16,152 nt of DNA from Gammaproteobacteria bacterium (GTDB lineage: Bacteria > Pseudomonadota > Gammaproteobacteria > Cardiobacteriales > Wohlfahrtiimonadaceae): contig BHEQ01000014.1 of the NCBI GenBank assembly GCA_003864535.1, positions 1 through 16,152 on the forward strand. Direction: 5' to 3'. Below are positions 9,008 through 16,097 of this stretch, in pieces (the first letter of the stretch is position 1; the number at the start of each line of letters is the position of its first letter). The notes under the pieces are model-generated. The model was given only the letters and a program-made list of their open reading frames with translations, did no database searches and had not been told where the DNA came from. Made by a program: the position numbers and the translations under genes.

Positions 9008-9128
9008 GGGGATTTCTATAAATTAAATTTTTCAAGGCTTGCTATTTTGTTAAAAGCTCAGTTTACATAGGTAAATGAGCATTTTAACAAGATCGTATAA
9101 CGCAGAAAAAACATTTATAGATGTGCCC
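9008..9128. repeat. 121-bp hairpin repeat element, copy D
   Basis: Full-length copy, the same length as copy A. It starts GGGGATTTCTATAAATTAAA and ends TATAGATGTGCCC. The centre forms an especially good stem: GTTAAAAGCTCAGTTTAC pairs with GTAAATGAGCATTTTAAC apart from an inserted A and one mismatch. Compared with copy A, an A-T pair in the inner stem has become G-C on both sides, a paired change that preserves the stem. It lies between dctP and dctQ. Confidence 0.86.
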
Positions 9129-9172
9129 TGATATCAAATATTAGGGCTGATACGCATCTCTGCTCAGGCAAA

Positions 9173-10171
9173 CTATTTTTGCGCGCGCGCTTTTTCAATT
9201 TCAGCATAGAACTCTTTTACAAAATCAGCACCAATTGCATCGGTATATTTTGTGATAATTGGCGCGATAGCCGCTTGCATTTTCTCATGCTCACCTGGAT
9301 CTAGAGGCGAGATTTCAACGCCTACCTCTTTAAATTGACCTTCTAATGCTGAAACAGATGACGCATTTAATTCTTTGATAAAATTAGCAGATTCAGTTGC
9401 AGCTCGCTGTAAACCTTTTTTATCGGCATCAGAAAGTTGTGCCCATAATTTACTTGAGGCAACTAAAGCAACAGGAGTATAAACATGATGAGTTAAGGTA
9501 ATATATTTTTGAACTTCATACATTTTGTTTGAATACATATGTTGCAATGGATTTTCTTGGGCATCTAATGCTTTAGTTTCAAGCGCGGTAAATACTTCAG
9601 AAAAGCTCATAGCAACTGCGTTTGTACCCAATGCTTTCCAGCTATCAAGTGCAACTGGATTTTGCATTACTCGAACTTTCAAGCCTTTCATGTCTTCAAG
9701 TTTAGTTATTTTAAGCTTGTTATTGGATAAATCTCTAAAACCTAAATCTGCCCAAGTTAGACCTACAAGGTTATTTTCATTCATTTTATTTAATAAGCCT
9801 TGACCAATATGTCCATTTAAAACGAACATAGCTTCATCAACATTTGTAAACATAAAAGGGAAATCAAATATTTGTAACTCTTTTATTCTACCTGTTAATG
9901 GCGCAACACCACCCATATATAAATCTTGTGTGCCAGCTTGAACTGAGCGGAGCATTTTCTCATCCCCACCTAATTGCGCTCCATCATAAACCGTAACTTT
10001 AAGGCGACCTTCAGTATATTTATCCGCAAGTTTAGCAAATTCTGCAAGTCCAGTCGCTTGAGGATGACCTTGTGGCATCGCATGACCTAAGCGTGCATTA
10101 ATTTGCGCTTGTGCTGCTGTTGCAATTAACATTCCTAGGCTAATACTTAATAATGTGCTTTTAATTTTCAT
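9173..10171 (-). CDS. TRAP transporter periplasmic solute-binding protein (DctP type)
   Basis: Periplasmic receptor that captures the solute and hands it to the DctQ-DctM membrane complex. The 332-residue product begins with a signal peptide: positive MKIK, a hydrophobic core and a likely cleavage after AQA near residue 22. Family features are GAQLGGDEKMLRSVQAGT (about 64-81), FPFMF near 104, and MKGLKVRVMQNPV (about 161-173), where R167 is the arginine that normally pairs with the solute carboxylate. SEVFTALETKALDAQENP follows at 191-208. An AGAGG ribosome site lies eight bases before the ATG. The two-part GntR-like operator is about 67 bp upstream. Sugar acid or gluconate is the likely ligand on context; the fold alone does not decide it. 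Confidence 0.93.
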   Translation of the reverse strand: MKIKSTLLSISLGMLIATAAQAQINARLGHAMPQGHPQATGLAEFAKLADKYTEGRLKVTVYDGAQLGGDEKMLRSVQAGTQDLYMGGVAPLTGRIKELQIFDFPFMFTNVDEAMFVLNGHIGQGLLNKMNENNLVGLTWADLGFRDLSNNKLKITKLEDMKGLKVRVMQNPVALDSWKALGTNAVAMSFSEVFTALETKALDAQENPLQHMYSNKMYEVQKYITLTHHVYTPVALVASSKLWAQLSDADKKGLQRAATESANFIKELNASSVSALEGQFKEVGVEISPLDPGEHEKMQAAIAPIITKYTDAIGADFVKEFYAEIEKARAQK

Positions 10172-10238
10172 ATCAATAACCTCTAATAATTTAAAATAGG
10201 GATTTTATCCACGTAAAGTGGAGTACTTTTATACCTCC

Positions 10239-10266
10239 TGTTACTGGTAACATGTTACCAGTAACA
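10239..10266. promoter_or_regulatory. Double GntR operator (28-bp perfect palindrome)
   Basis: Two 14-bp sites abut here: TGTTACTGGTAACA (10239-10252) and TGTTACCAGTAACA (10253-10266). Each fits the known E. coli GntR pattern TGTTA-N4-TAACA, and together they form one perfect palindrome. They lie directly in front of dctP, immediately downstream of a candidate promoter. The pattern is visible; recognition by the GntR encoded next door is inference, well supported by the high similarity of its DNA-binding region to E. coli GntR. Confidence 0.88.
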
Positions 10267-10292
10267 TTAAAGATCATACAGATCATTTTCAA
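10266..10292 (-). promoter_or_regulatory. Candidate dctPQM promoter
   Basis: On the minus strand there is TTGAAA (10287-10292), a 15-bp spacer and TTTAAT (10266-10271), a five-of-six match to the -10 box. The spacer is shorter than the ideal 17 bp. The double operator begins at the last base of the -10 box, so a bound repressor would block the transcription start. Confidence 0.4.
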
Positions 10293-10361
10293 TTTTAGGA
10301 AGGATTATTTTGTTTATTTTACAAAAAAGCTACATTTATTATAACTAGTTAATTTTATTGT

Positions 10362-11402
10362 CTAGATACTTTCACCATCACTAATTATAAAACCTAAATC
10401 AATATTTATATCAAAAGATGATTTACTGTGTAGACGTGATATAAGTGTCGTAGCTGAAGTTATTCCAATGCTCTTTCTTGGAGTGATTACGCTTGCTAAT
10501 TTGGGATACATTGCTTGACCTACGTCATGCCCGTGAAATCCTGCGACCGCAATTTGATCTGGAATACTGATTTTTTGGCGCAAACATTCAAAAATAACGC
10601 CAATAGCAAGATCGTCATTAGTACAAAAAATGCCATCAATTTGTGGGTATTGCTTTAAAGCTTGTTGTAATAATTGTGCGCCTAAACTAAAAGAAGAGGC
10701 ATCTTCGCTCATAATGCTAATCGGCATTAATCCATTTTTAAGCATGGCTTGCTGATATCCCTCAAATTTTAATTGAGTCCGTATATCCAAGCGTGCGCCT
10801 AAATATACGATATGTTTATATCCCTTCGCTACCATTCTTTCTATCATCGCGCAGGAGGCTTTTATATTATCAAAGCCTATTCTTTGAATCTTTTGTAATG
10901 GATTATTTAAATCTACTTGATTTGTAGTTTGATTTGCAAAAGGAGTTATATCCATCATTTCAATAGTAGGAATACCTGCATTTTCAATCATCCTTAGCGT
11001 TTTATCAGAATGATTTGATTCGGAAAGCAATAAGCCATCAATATTATAAGAAAGGAGTGATTCAATTGATTTCTCTTCTTTGTTAATATCGTAACCATAA
11101 TGCGCAAGCATCGTTTGGTAGCCTGCTGGCGTGGTTACCGACTCAATCCCCCGAATAACTTCAGAAAATACAAGATTAGTTAAAGAGGGAATAAGTACGC
11201 CAATAACATAGCTTTTTGCATTTAAAAGCATCTCTGGAGCGCGATTAGGGATATAACCTAAACGCTCGATTACTATCGCAATTTTCTGCTGCATGATCGC
11301 AGAGACTTGATCAGGATTGCGCAAAAAGCGGCTCACCGTCATTTTTGTAATCCCAACTTGATCAGCAACATCTTGTAAGGAGGCTCGTTTTTTCTTATTC
11401 AT
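10362..11402 (-). CDS. gntR: GntR, LacI-family gluconate repressor
   Basis: LacI/GalR-family regulator that in E. coli represses gluconate uptake and gluconokinase genes and is released by gluconate. The 346-residue protein has the N-terminal helix-turn-helix LQDVADQVGITKMTVSRFLR, almost identical to E. coli GntR. Long GntR-like stretches follow: LGYIPNRAPE, RGIESVT, GYQTMLAHYGY, YLGARLD, DGIFCTNDDLA and AVAGFHGHDVGQ. A short insertion near the middle (NQTTNQVDLNNPLQ) is extra compared with E. coli. I chose the ATG at 11402 because AAAAGAG lies about ten bases upstream and the protein then begins MNKKKRASLQDV, like its relatives. An in-frame ATG at 11453 would add 17 residues encoded by a 12-bp tandem repeat and has no ribosome site. 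It probably controls the dctPQM operator just downstream. Confidence 0.94.
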   Translation of the reverse strand: MNKKKRASLQDVADQVGITKMTVSRFLRNPDQVSAIMQQKIAIVIERLGYIPNRAPEMLLNAKSYVIGVLIPSLTNLVFSEVIRGIESVTTPAGYQTMLAHYGYDINKEEKSIESLLSYNIDGLLLSESNHSDKTLRMIENAGIPTIEMMDITPFANQTTNQVDLNNPLQKIQRIGFDNIKASCAMIERMVAKGYKHIVYLGARLDIRTQLKFEGYQQAMLKNGLMPISIMSEDASSFSLGAQLLQQALKQYPQIDGIFCTNDDLAIGVIFECLRQKISIPDQIAVAGFHGHDVGQAMYPKLASVITPRKSIGITSATTLISRLHSKSSFDINIDLGFIISDGESI

Positions 11403-11416
11403 AAAATTGCTCTTTT

Positions 11417-11452
11417 CTAAACCATGCCCTAAACCATGCACTAAATCATGCA
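11417..11452. repeat. Three tandem copies of a 12-bp unit upstream of gntR
   Basis: CTAAACCATGCC, CTAAACCATGCA and CTAAATCATGCA follow one another without gaps. In the gntR frame the unit is four codons, which would give HDLV, HGLG, HGLE if the longer start were used. The array lies at the junction between the gntR leader and the truncated D-aminoacylase gene. Confidence 0.85.
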
Positions 11453-11498
11453 TTTAAAGCTAAAATATGAGCTAGTATATTACAAATACCAAAATGGC

Positions 11499-12626
11499 AT
11501 ATATTTAAACTTGCAAGCGTATATTGATGCGGTAAATGCCGCCAAACCTGCGGTAAATGTTTCCGCATTAGTTGGACATACTGCAATACGCAATAATCAT
11601 ATGTATCAATTAGATAGAGCGGCAACAGCTGCTGAAATTACGTAAATGCAGCAGCAATTACGCCAAGCGTTATTAGATGGTGCATTGGGTTTAAGTACAG
11701 GTTTAGCTTATAAAAATGCATTTGAGGCAAGTATTGCTGAAACACAGGCTTTAGGAATAGTATTAGATGAATGTGGTGGCATTTATACAACCCATTTACG
11801 TACCGAGTTTGACGGAATTTTAAATGCGATTGATGAGGCAGCTAATTTAGGCAAAACAGCGCACATACCTGTAATTATTTCACATTTAAAGTGTGCAGGA
11901 GCTGGTAATTGGGGGCGCGCTCAGGAGGTACTTGAGCACTTAGAGGTAATAGAGAAAGATCAGATGCTAGGCTGTGATTGCTATCCTTATAGTGCGAGCT
12001 CTTCAACTTTAGATTTAGGACAAGTGACTACTGATTTTGATATTGTGATCACATGGTCCACGCCGCATCCGCACATGAGTGGTAAAAAGTTAACGCAGAT
12101 AGCAGAAGAATGGCAGATGAGCTTATTAGACGCAGCGCAGCAGTTACAGCCAGCAGGTGCGATTTATTACAATATGGATGAAAGCGATATGCAGCGCGTA
12201 TTAAAGCATCCATTATCAATGGTAGGCTCAGATGGTCTACCAAATGACCCGCGCCCACATCCGCGATTATGGGGGTCTTTTGCCCGAGTTTTAGGACATT
12301 TTAGTCGTGATTTAGGACTTTTCCCTCTGCATGAGGCGATTTATAAAATGACGGGGCTTTCGGCACAGCGTTATGGCATAGTTAAGCGTGGACGTATTTT
12401 AGAAGGTTATCATGCAGATTTAGTCTTATTTAATCCGCATACTATTCTTGATATAGCATCATTTACAGATCCAATTCAATGTGCCCAAGGTATCGAATAT
12501 GTTTGGGTAAATGGCAAGTGTGCATTTAAAAATCAACAATCAACCCATGCGCAATCAGGTATTTTTCTAAAGCGCATTAATGATATTCGGACAACTTTTC
12601 AAAACAATACGGAGATTAAATTATGA
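11499..12626 (+). pseudogene. D-aminoacylase (N-acyl-D-amino-acid deacylase), 5'-truncated with in-frame stop
   Basis: Remnant of a zinc amidohydrolase that removes the acyl group from N-acyl-D-amino acids. Homology starts near 11499 (LQAYIDAVNAAKPAVN, then SALVGHTAIR). The first 110-120 residues of a roughly 480-residue enzyme are missing, including the HxH metal-binding motif (SHTHDD in relatives) and the conserved cysteine segment (TGNCG). A TAA at 11643-11645 interrupts the frame before MQQQLRQALLDGALGLSTG. From 11646 on, 326 codons are open and well conserved: TTHLRTE, VISHLK, YPYSAS, GSDGLPNDPRPHPRLWG and the C-terminal YHADLVLFN. The metal-ligand histidines in this part and the catalytic aspartate in GSDG remain. 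Without the N-terminal metal site, an active enzyme is unlikely. It overlaps ridA by four bases (ATGA), the remains of a former operon. Confidence 0.88.
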
Positions 12627-13015
12627 GCATAAAACGTTATGGTGTAGAAGGCGCAAAAGGTACAGGCGGACAACATCTGCCGTTTGCACGCGCAGTAGAG
12701 GCTGATGGTTGGCTCTATGTATCAGGACAAGTGGCAATGGTTAATGGTGAGATTATCGACGGCAATATCGTGGCGCAAACTCATCAAACTATTAAAAATA
12801 TTATCAAAATACTAGATGAGGCAGGTTATGGTCTGGATCATGTCGTTCGTTGTGGCGTATGGCTAGATGATCCACGAGATTTTGCCTCATTTAATCGTAT
12901 TTTCCAAGAATATTTTGGCGCAAATCCACCCGCACGCGCCTGTGTTGAATCACGCATGGTTGTAGATTGTAAGGTTGAAATAGATTGTATTGCCTATAAA
13001 AAATCTAAGCCATAG
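12623..13015 (+). CDS. RidA/YjgF-family protein
   Basis: Small cytoplasmic protein of the RidA superfamily; RidA itself hydrolyses reactive enamine/imine intermediates of amino-acid metabolism. The 130 residues are normal for the family. GWLYVSGQV near residue 30 and the C-terminal PPARACVES carry the family signature, with R105 at the position of the catalytic arginine of RidA. The start has CGGAG about nine bases upstream and overlaps the end of the D-aminoacylase pseudogene by four bases, so it was translationally coupled to it. RidA-type genes next to D-aminoacylase genes suggest a role in cleaning up imines from D-amino acid turnover, which is inference. It belongs to a divergent subgroup (starts SIKRYGVEGAKGTGGQHLP), so the specific substrate is unknown. 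Confidence 0.9.
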   Translation: MSIKRYGVEGAKGTGGQHLPFARAVEADGWLYVSGQVAMVNGEIIDGNIVAQTHQTIKNIIKILDEAGYGLDHVVRCGVWLDDPRDFASFNRIFQEYFGANPPARACVESRMVVDCKVEIDCIAYKKSKP

Positions 13016-13031
13016 AAGAGCCTTTTACTGT

Positions 13032-13058
13032 AATTACTGCAATTACTGCAATTACACT
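13032..13058. repeat. Three tandem 9-bp units between ridA and dbpA
   Basis: AATTACTGC, AATTACTGC and AATTACACT follow one another in the short gap between the convergent ridA and dbpA genes, reaching into the dbpA stop codon. This is probably replication slippage. No stem-loop terminator is evident here. Confidence 0.65.
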
Positions 13059-14454
13059 ACTCTAAAAGCCTAACTCGCACATAGCGCCCTTTGATTTTAA
13101 TTTCTTGTGTTCGTATAAAATGGCGATCTGCAATAGCCTGAGTAATCGCAACACAAGAATACATATCAAATAAATCAATTTTGCCAATATCTTCAGAGAG
13201 TAAGCCAGAATCTCCTGTAAGTGCTCCTAAAATATCCCCTGCGCGGATTTTAGCTTTACGTCCTGCATCAATTCTTAGAGTGAGCATTTTAGATTCTAGA
13301 TGAGCGAGCTTAGGATCAGATTTTTTTTCATATAAGCTATTAATATCAATAAAGAGAGCCGATATATTTAAATCTTGTTCTATGCTTTTTACACGATGTA
13401 ATTCTTTTTCATGACATAAGCTAATTGCCAAGCCCTCAAGCCCTGCGCGTCCTGTGCGCCCAATTCTATGGATATGCGTATCTGCATCAAAAGCCATTTC
13501 ATAATTAATTACTAAAGCTAAAGCTTTAATATCTAACCCACGCGCCGCAACATCAGTTGCAACTAAAATACGACAACTACCATTACTAAATTGAACGAGA
13601 ACCTGATCGCGCTCGCGCTGCTCTAAATCTCCATTCAGAGCTAAAACACTCATTCCTTGAGCGCTTAATGCATCCATCACAATACTTGTTTCACGTTTAG
13701 TATTACAAAATATAAGGCAAGACTGCGGTTGATAATGTCCTAGAATTTTTTCCAGAGTTTCAAGGCGATTTTCTCGGCTTACTTTAAAAAACAGCTGCTC
13801 TATCTTTAAAATATCATTTTGAGAGTCTATGCTTACAGAAATAGGATTATTTTGTACATGCGCACTCATTTTCTCAATTTGAGGGGGATATGTTGCTGAA
13901 AATAATAGTGTTTGGCGCGCAGTTGGTAACAGATCAATAATCTCATCAACCGTATCACTAAAGCCCATATCTAGCATCCGATCTGCCTCATCGAGCACAA
14001 ATGTTTTTAAAAACTCTAAGGATAATGTGCGCTTGGATAAATGATCCAAAATACGTCCAGGAGTTCCTACAACAATGTGGGCTGGGCGCATTAAAGATAC
14101 ATCTTGCGGTCTTTTAGATACGCCACCACAGAGGCTTGTAATTTTAACATTGGGCAAATAGCGAGCTAAACGGCGTAATTCTTGGGTAACTTGAGTTGCA
14201 AGCTCACGCGTTGGGCATAAAATTAAACTTTGCACTTGGAATAAATTAACATCAATAAAAGTTAAAATCCCAATCCCAAAAGCGGCAGTTTTCCCACTAC
14301 CTGTTTTTGCTTTAGCGCGCACATCTTTTTTAGCTAAAATTGGCGGCAAGGCAAGGCTTTGGATAGGTGTCATGGCAAGATAGCCTAATATATCTAAGTT
14401 ATCTAACTGTTCTTTGGGTATATTTAAAGATGAAAATAAATGCGTTGTATCCAT
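13057..14454 (-). CDS. dbpA: DbpA, ATP-dependent DEAD-box RNA helicase
   Basis: RNA helicase that acts late in assembly of the large ribosomal subunit and in E. coli is stimulated by hairpin 92 of 23S rRNA. The 465-residue protein has all core motifs in order: Q motif GYLAMTPIQ (24-32), Walker A AKTGSGKT (49-56), PTRELA (81-86), TPGR (131-134), DEAD (155-158), SAT (186-188), ARGLD (304-308) and HRIGRTGR (329-336). The C-terminal domain, about 392-465, is of the DbpA RNA-recognition type, with GRKAKIRAGDILGALTG and the ending IKGRYVRVRLLE, which separates DbpA from RhlE, SrmB and DeaD. AAAGG lies upstream of the ATG. It is convergent with ridA and follows sorC on the same strand after 173 bp, probably with its own promoter. 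Confidence 0.96.
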   Translation of the reverse strand: MDTTHLFSSLNIPKEQLDNLDILGYLAMTPIQSLALPPILAKKDVRAKAKTGSGKTAAFGIGILTFIDVNLFQVQSLILCPTRELATQVTQELRRLARYLPNVKITSLCGGVSKRPQDVSLMRPAHIVVGTPGRILDHLSKRTLSLEFLKTFVLDEADRMLDMGFSDTVDEIIDLLPTARQTLLFSATYPPQIEKMSAHVQNNPISVSIDSQNDILKIEQLFFKVSRENRLETLEKILGHYQPQSCLIFCNTKRETSIVMDALSAQGMSVLALNGDLEQRERDQVLVQFSNGSCRILVATDVAARGLDIKALALVINYEMAFDADTHIHRIGRTGRAGLEGLAISLCHEKELHRVKSIEQDLNISALFIDINSLYEKKSDPKLAHLESKMLTLRIDAGRKAKIRAGDILGALTGDSGLLSEDIGKIDLFDMYSCVAITQAIADRHFIRTQEIKIKGRYVRVRLLE

Positions 14455-14627
14455 GTTAATTATGACCTTTAGTCTGTATTTATAGTGACGATTATCAAAC
14501 GCATAAGCCTACCATATTTCATGCATTAAAAGAATATTGGATAACTAATCGTTGATGAATAGCTATGAAAATAATAATTATTTTACATGTAATAATATTA
14601 TTTACAGACGATCCATTAAAATAGTAA
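14455..14627. other. Intergenic gap between sorC and dbpA, promoter region of dbpA
   Basis: A 173-bp AT-rich gap. On the minus strand TATAAA lies about 25 bp before the dbpA ATG and could serve as a -10 box, but no matching -35 hexamer is clear. I see no terminator hairpin after sorC and no repeat element. Confidence 0.4.
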
Positions 14628-15605
14628 CTATTTACGCGTTGCATCATCTAGTTGCAATATTGTATGTATATTTGAGACACTTGTGGCGAGTGTATCAATT
14701 GCTTTTGTACGTAAAGCTGCAAGAATTCCTGCGGCTTTACTCGGCTCACTTGCAATAGCGATCACATCTGGAATGCGGGTTAAATCATCAATATTTAGAC
14801 CTATAATCCTGCCTTGCATATTCGTCATCGCAGGGTGTCCTTGAAGATCAATAAAATCATAGCCCATCATATCTCCAACTGTGCCTGAAATACGCGCAGC
14901 AGCGATTTCAGAAGGCGAAAACCAGCCCATCCGCACCATATTGCTATTTTCGCTTAAATCACCGACACCGATTAAGGCAATATCAGCACGGCGGGCTTTA
15001 TCAAGGGTTTGGCGCACAGTATCATTTAGCATTAATGCGGTACGCTGTTCGCTATCCGCGACTAATGCTGGGGCGTATAAAGTCTCACTTTCGCCGCCAA
15101 ATTGCGCGGCAAGGCGACGCCCGATATGATCTGAATTCATATACTCGCCTGCACGCACAGAACCACCAATGGCGGAGACAAAAGTGCACTCATGGCGTAT
15201 GCCAAGGCTTACGCTATCGGCTATCGCGCTGACATTGCGCCCCATGCCGACCGCAATAACTTTGCCCGCGCGTAAAGTACGGCTAAGATAGCTTCCAACA
15301 AGACTTGCGACAATTTTACGCTGTAAATGCTCATCTTGATGATCAAGCGCGATAAGGGCGCGTTTAATGCCAAAACGCTCTATTAATTCCAGCTCTAAAA
15401 CAGTACTAGAATCAGGATGATTGTGCACCCGAATTTCAACAATACCCTCTTCGCGTGCGCGTTTTAAAAGCCTGCCAACTTTAGGACGGGAAAGATTAAA
15501 TCGTTGGGACAACTCTTCTTGAGTAATCCCATCAATATAATATAGCGCAGATATTTCAACTAATTGGTCAATATTTGCATCATGAGTTGCTTTTATTTTA
15601 GGCAT
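14628..15605 (-). CDS. SorC-family sugar-responsive transcriptional regulator
   Basis: Regulator of the SorC/DeoR type that senses a phosphorylated sugar and controls a carbohydrate operon. The 325 residues carry an N-terminal helix-turn-helix at about 27-50 (ITQEELSQRFNLSRPKVGRLLK), followed by VEIRV. The large sugar-binding domain has AVGMGRNVSAIAD, VSAIGGS, ADIALIGVGDL, DLQGHP and IAIASEPSKAAGILAALR. It begins 39 bp after the rpiB-like gene and is presumably co-transcribed with it. No strong ribosome site precedes the ATG. Its central part is visibly richer in GC (about 53% by my count over 15001-15240) than neighbours such as gntK (about 35% in a 60-base sample). The effector is unknown; a pentose, tetrose or polyol phosphate is likely given its partner. 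Confidence 0.93.
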   Translation of the reverse strand: MPKIKATHDANIDQLVEISALYYIDGITQEELSQRFNLSRPKVGRLLKRAREEGIVEIRVHNHPDSSTVLELELIERFGIKRALIALDHQDEHLQRKIVASLVGSYLSRTLRAGKVIAVGMGRNVSAIADSVSLGIRHECTFVSAIGGSVRAGEYMNSDHIGRRLAAQFGGESETLYAPALVADSEQRTALMLNDTVRQTLDKARRADIALIGVGDLSENSNMVRMGWFSPSEIAAARISGTVGDMMGYDFIDLQGHPAMTNMQGRIIGLNIDDLTRIPDVIAIASEPSKAAGILAALRTKAIDTLATSVSNIHTILQLDDATRK

Positions 15606-15644
15606 AATTTTAGAGAGATATTTTAAGTTAAGAGTCTTAGTTTA

Positions 15645-16097
15645 TTATTTTTTCAATCCTTTTTGTTCATATTCAGCGATAAGCGCAACTTTAGGTGCAG
15701 AACCTCCGCCTACAAATTCAGCTTTTAGCCATGTTTTTAAGATCGACTTAGCAAGCTCAATCCCGATAACACGTGCCCCAAAGGTAATTATTTGGGCATT
15801 ATTACTCATCCGCGCGCGTTCTGCAGAAAAATGATCATGAGCTTGTGCCGCGCGTATTCCTGCTACTTTATTCGCAACAATTGCCATGCCAATACCTGTT
15901 CCACAGATTAAAACCGCGCGTTCATTTGCACCAGAAGCTACTGATTGCGCCACAGCATAAGCAATATCTGGATATAAAACAGGTATTAAATCAAATGCAC
16001 CAAAGTCTTTAACACTATGTCCTTCTTCTATAAGCAATTGTTTAAGAATATTTTTCATCTCAAAACCAGCTTCGTCACAACCAATAGCAATTTTCAT
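15645..16097 (-). CDS. RpiB/LacAB-family sugar-phosphate isomerase
   Basis: Cytoplasmic aldose-ketose phosphate isomerase of the RpiB/LacA/LacB family. The 150 residues match the family length. C65 in ICGTGIG is at the position of the catalytic cysteine, and ITFGARVIG near residue 104 is conserved. It departs from classical E. coli RpiB: the GCDHVGF segment reads GCDEAGF (E9 replacing histidine), and the later histidine region is RMSNNAQ. Such variants include isomerases for other substrates, for example tetrulose phosphates in erythritol breakdown, so ribose-5-phosphate should not be assumed. AAAGGA lies about nine bases before the ATG. It precedes the SorC regulator and is probably part of a catabolic operon whose other genes are beyond the window. 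Confidence 0.9.
   Translation of the reverse strand: MKIAIGCDEAGFEMKNILKQLLIEEGHSVKDFGAFDLIPVLYPDIAYAVAQSVASGANERAVLICGTGIGMAIVANKVAGIRAAQAHDHFSAERARMSNNAQIITFGARVIGIELAKSILKTWLKAEFVGGGSAPKVALIAEYEQKGLKK

Noticed and set aside
9181..9190. Ten-base alternating GCGCGCGCGC
   Set aside because: It is explained by the Ala-Arg-Ala codons at the C-terminus of dctP.
11403..11453. Longer gntR start at 11453
   Set aside because: The extra 17 residues come from a 12-bp tandem repeat, no ribosome site precedes that ATG, and relatives start at the equivalent of MNKKKR.
12044..12053. TGTGATCACA, resembling a CRP site core
   Set aside because: It lies within the D-aminoacylase reading frame and encodes part of the conserved IVITW stretch, with no promoter nearby.
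13016..13060. Possible bidirectional terminator between ridA and dbpA
   Set aside because: AGCCTTTTA and TAAAAGCC look symmetrical but are not reverse complements; the segment is a tandem repeat, not a stem.
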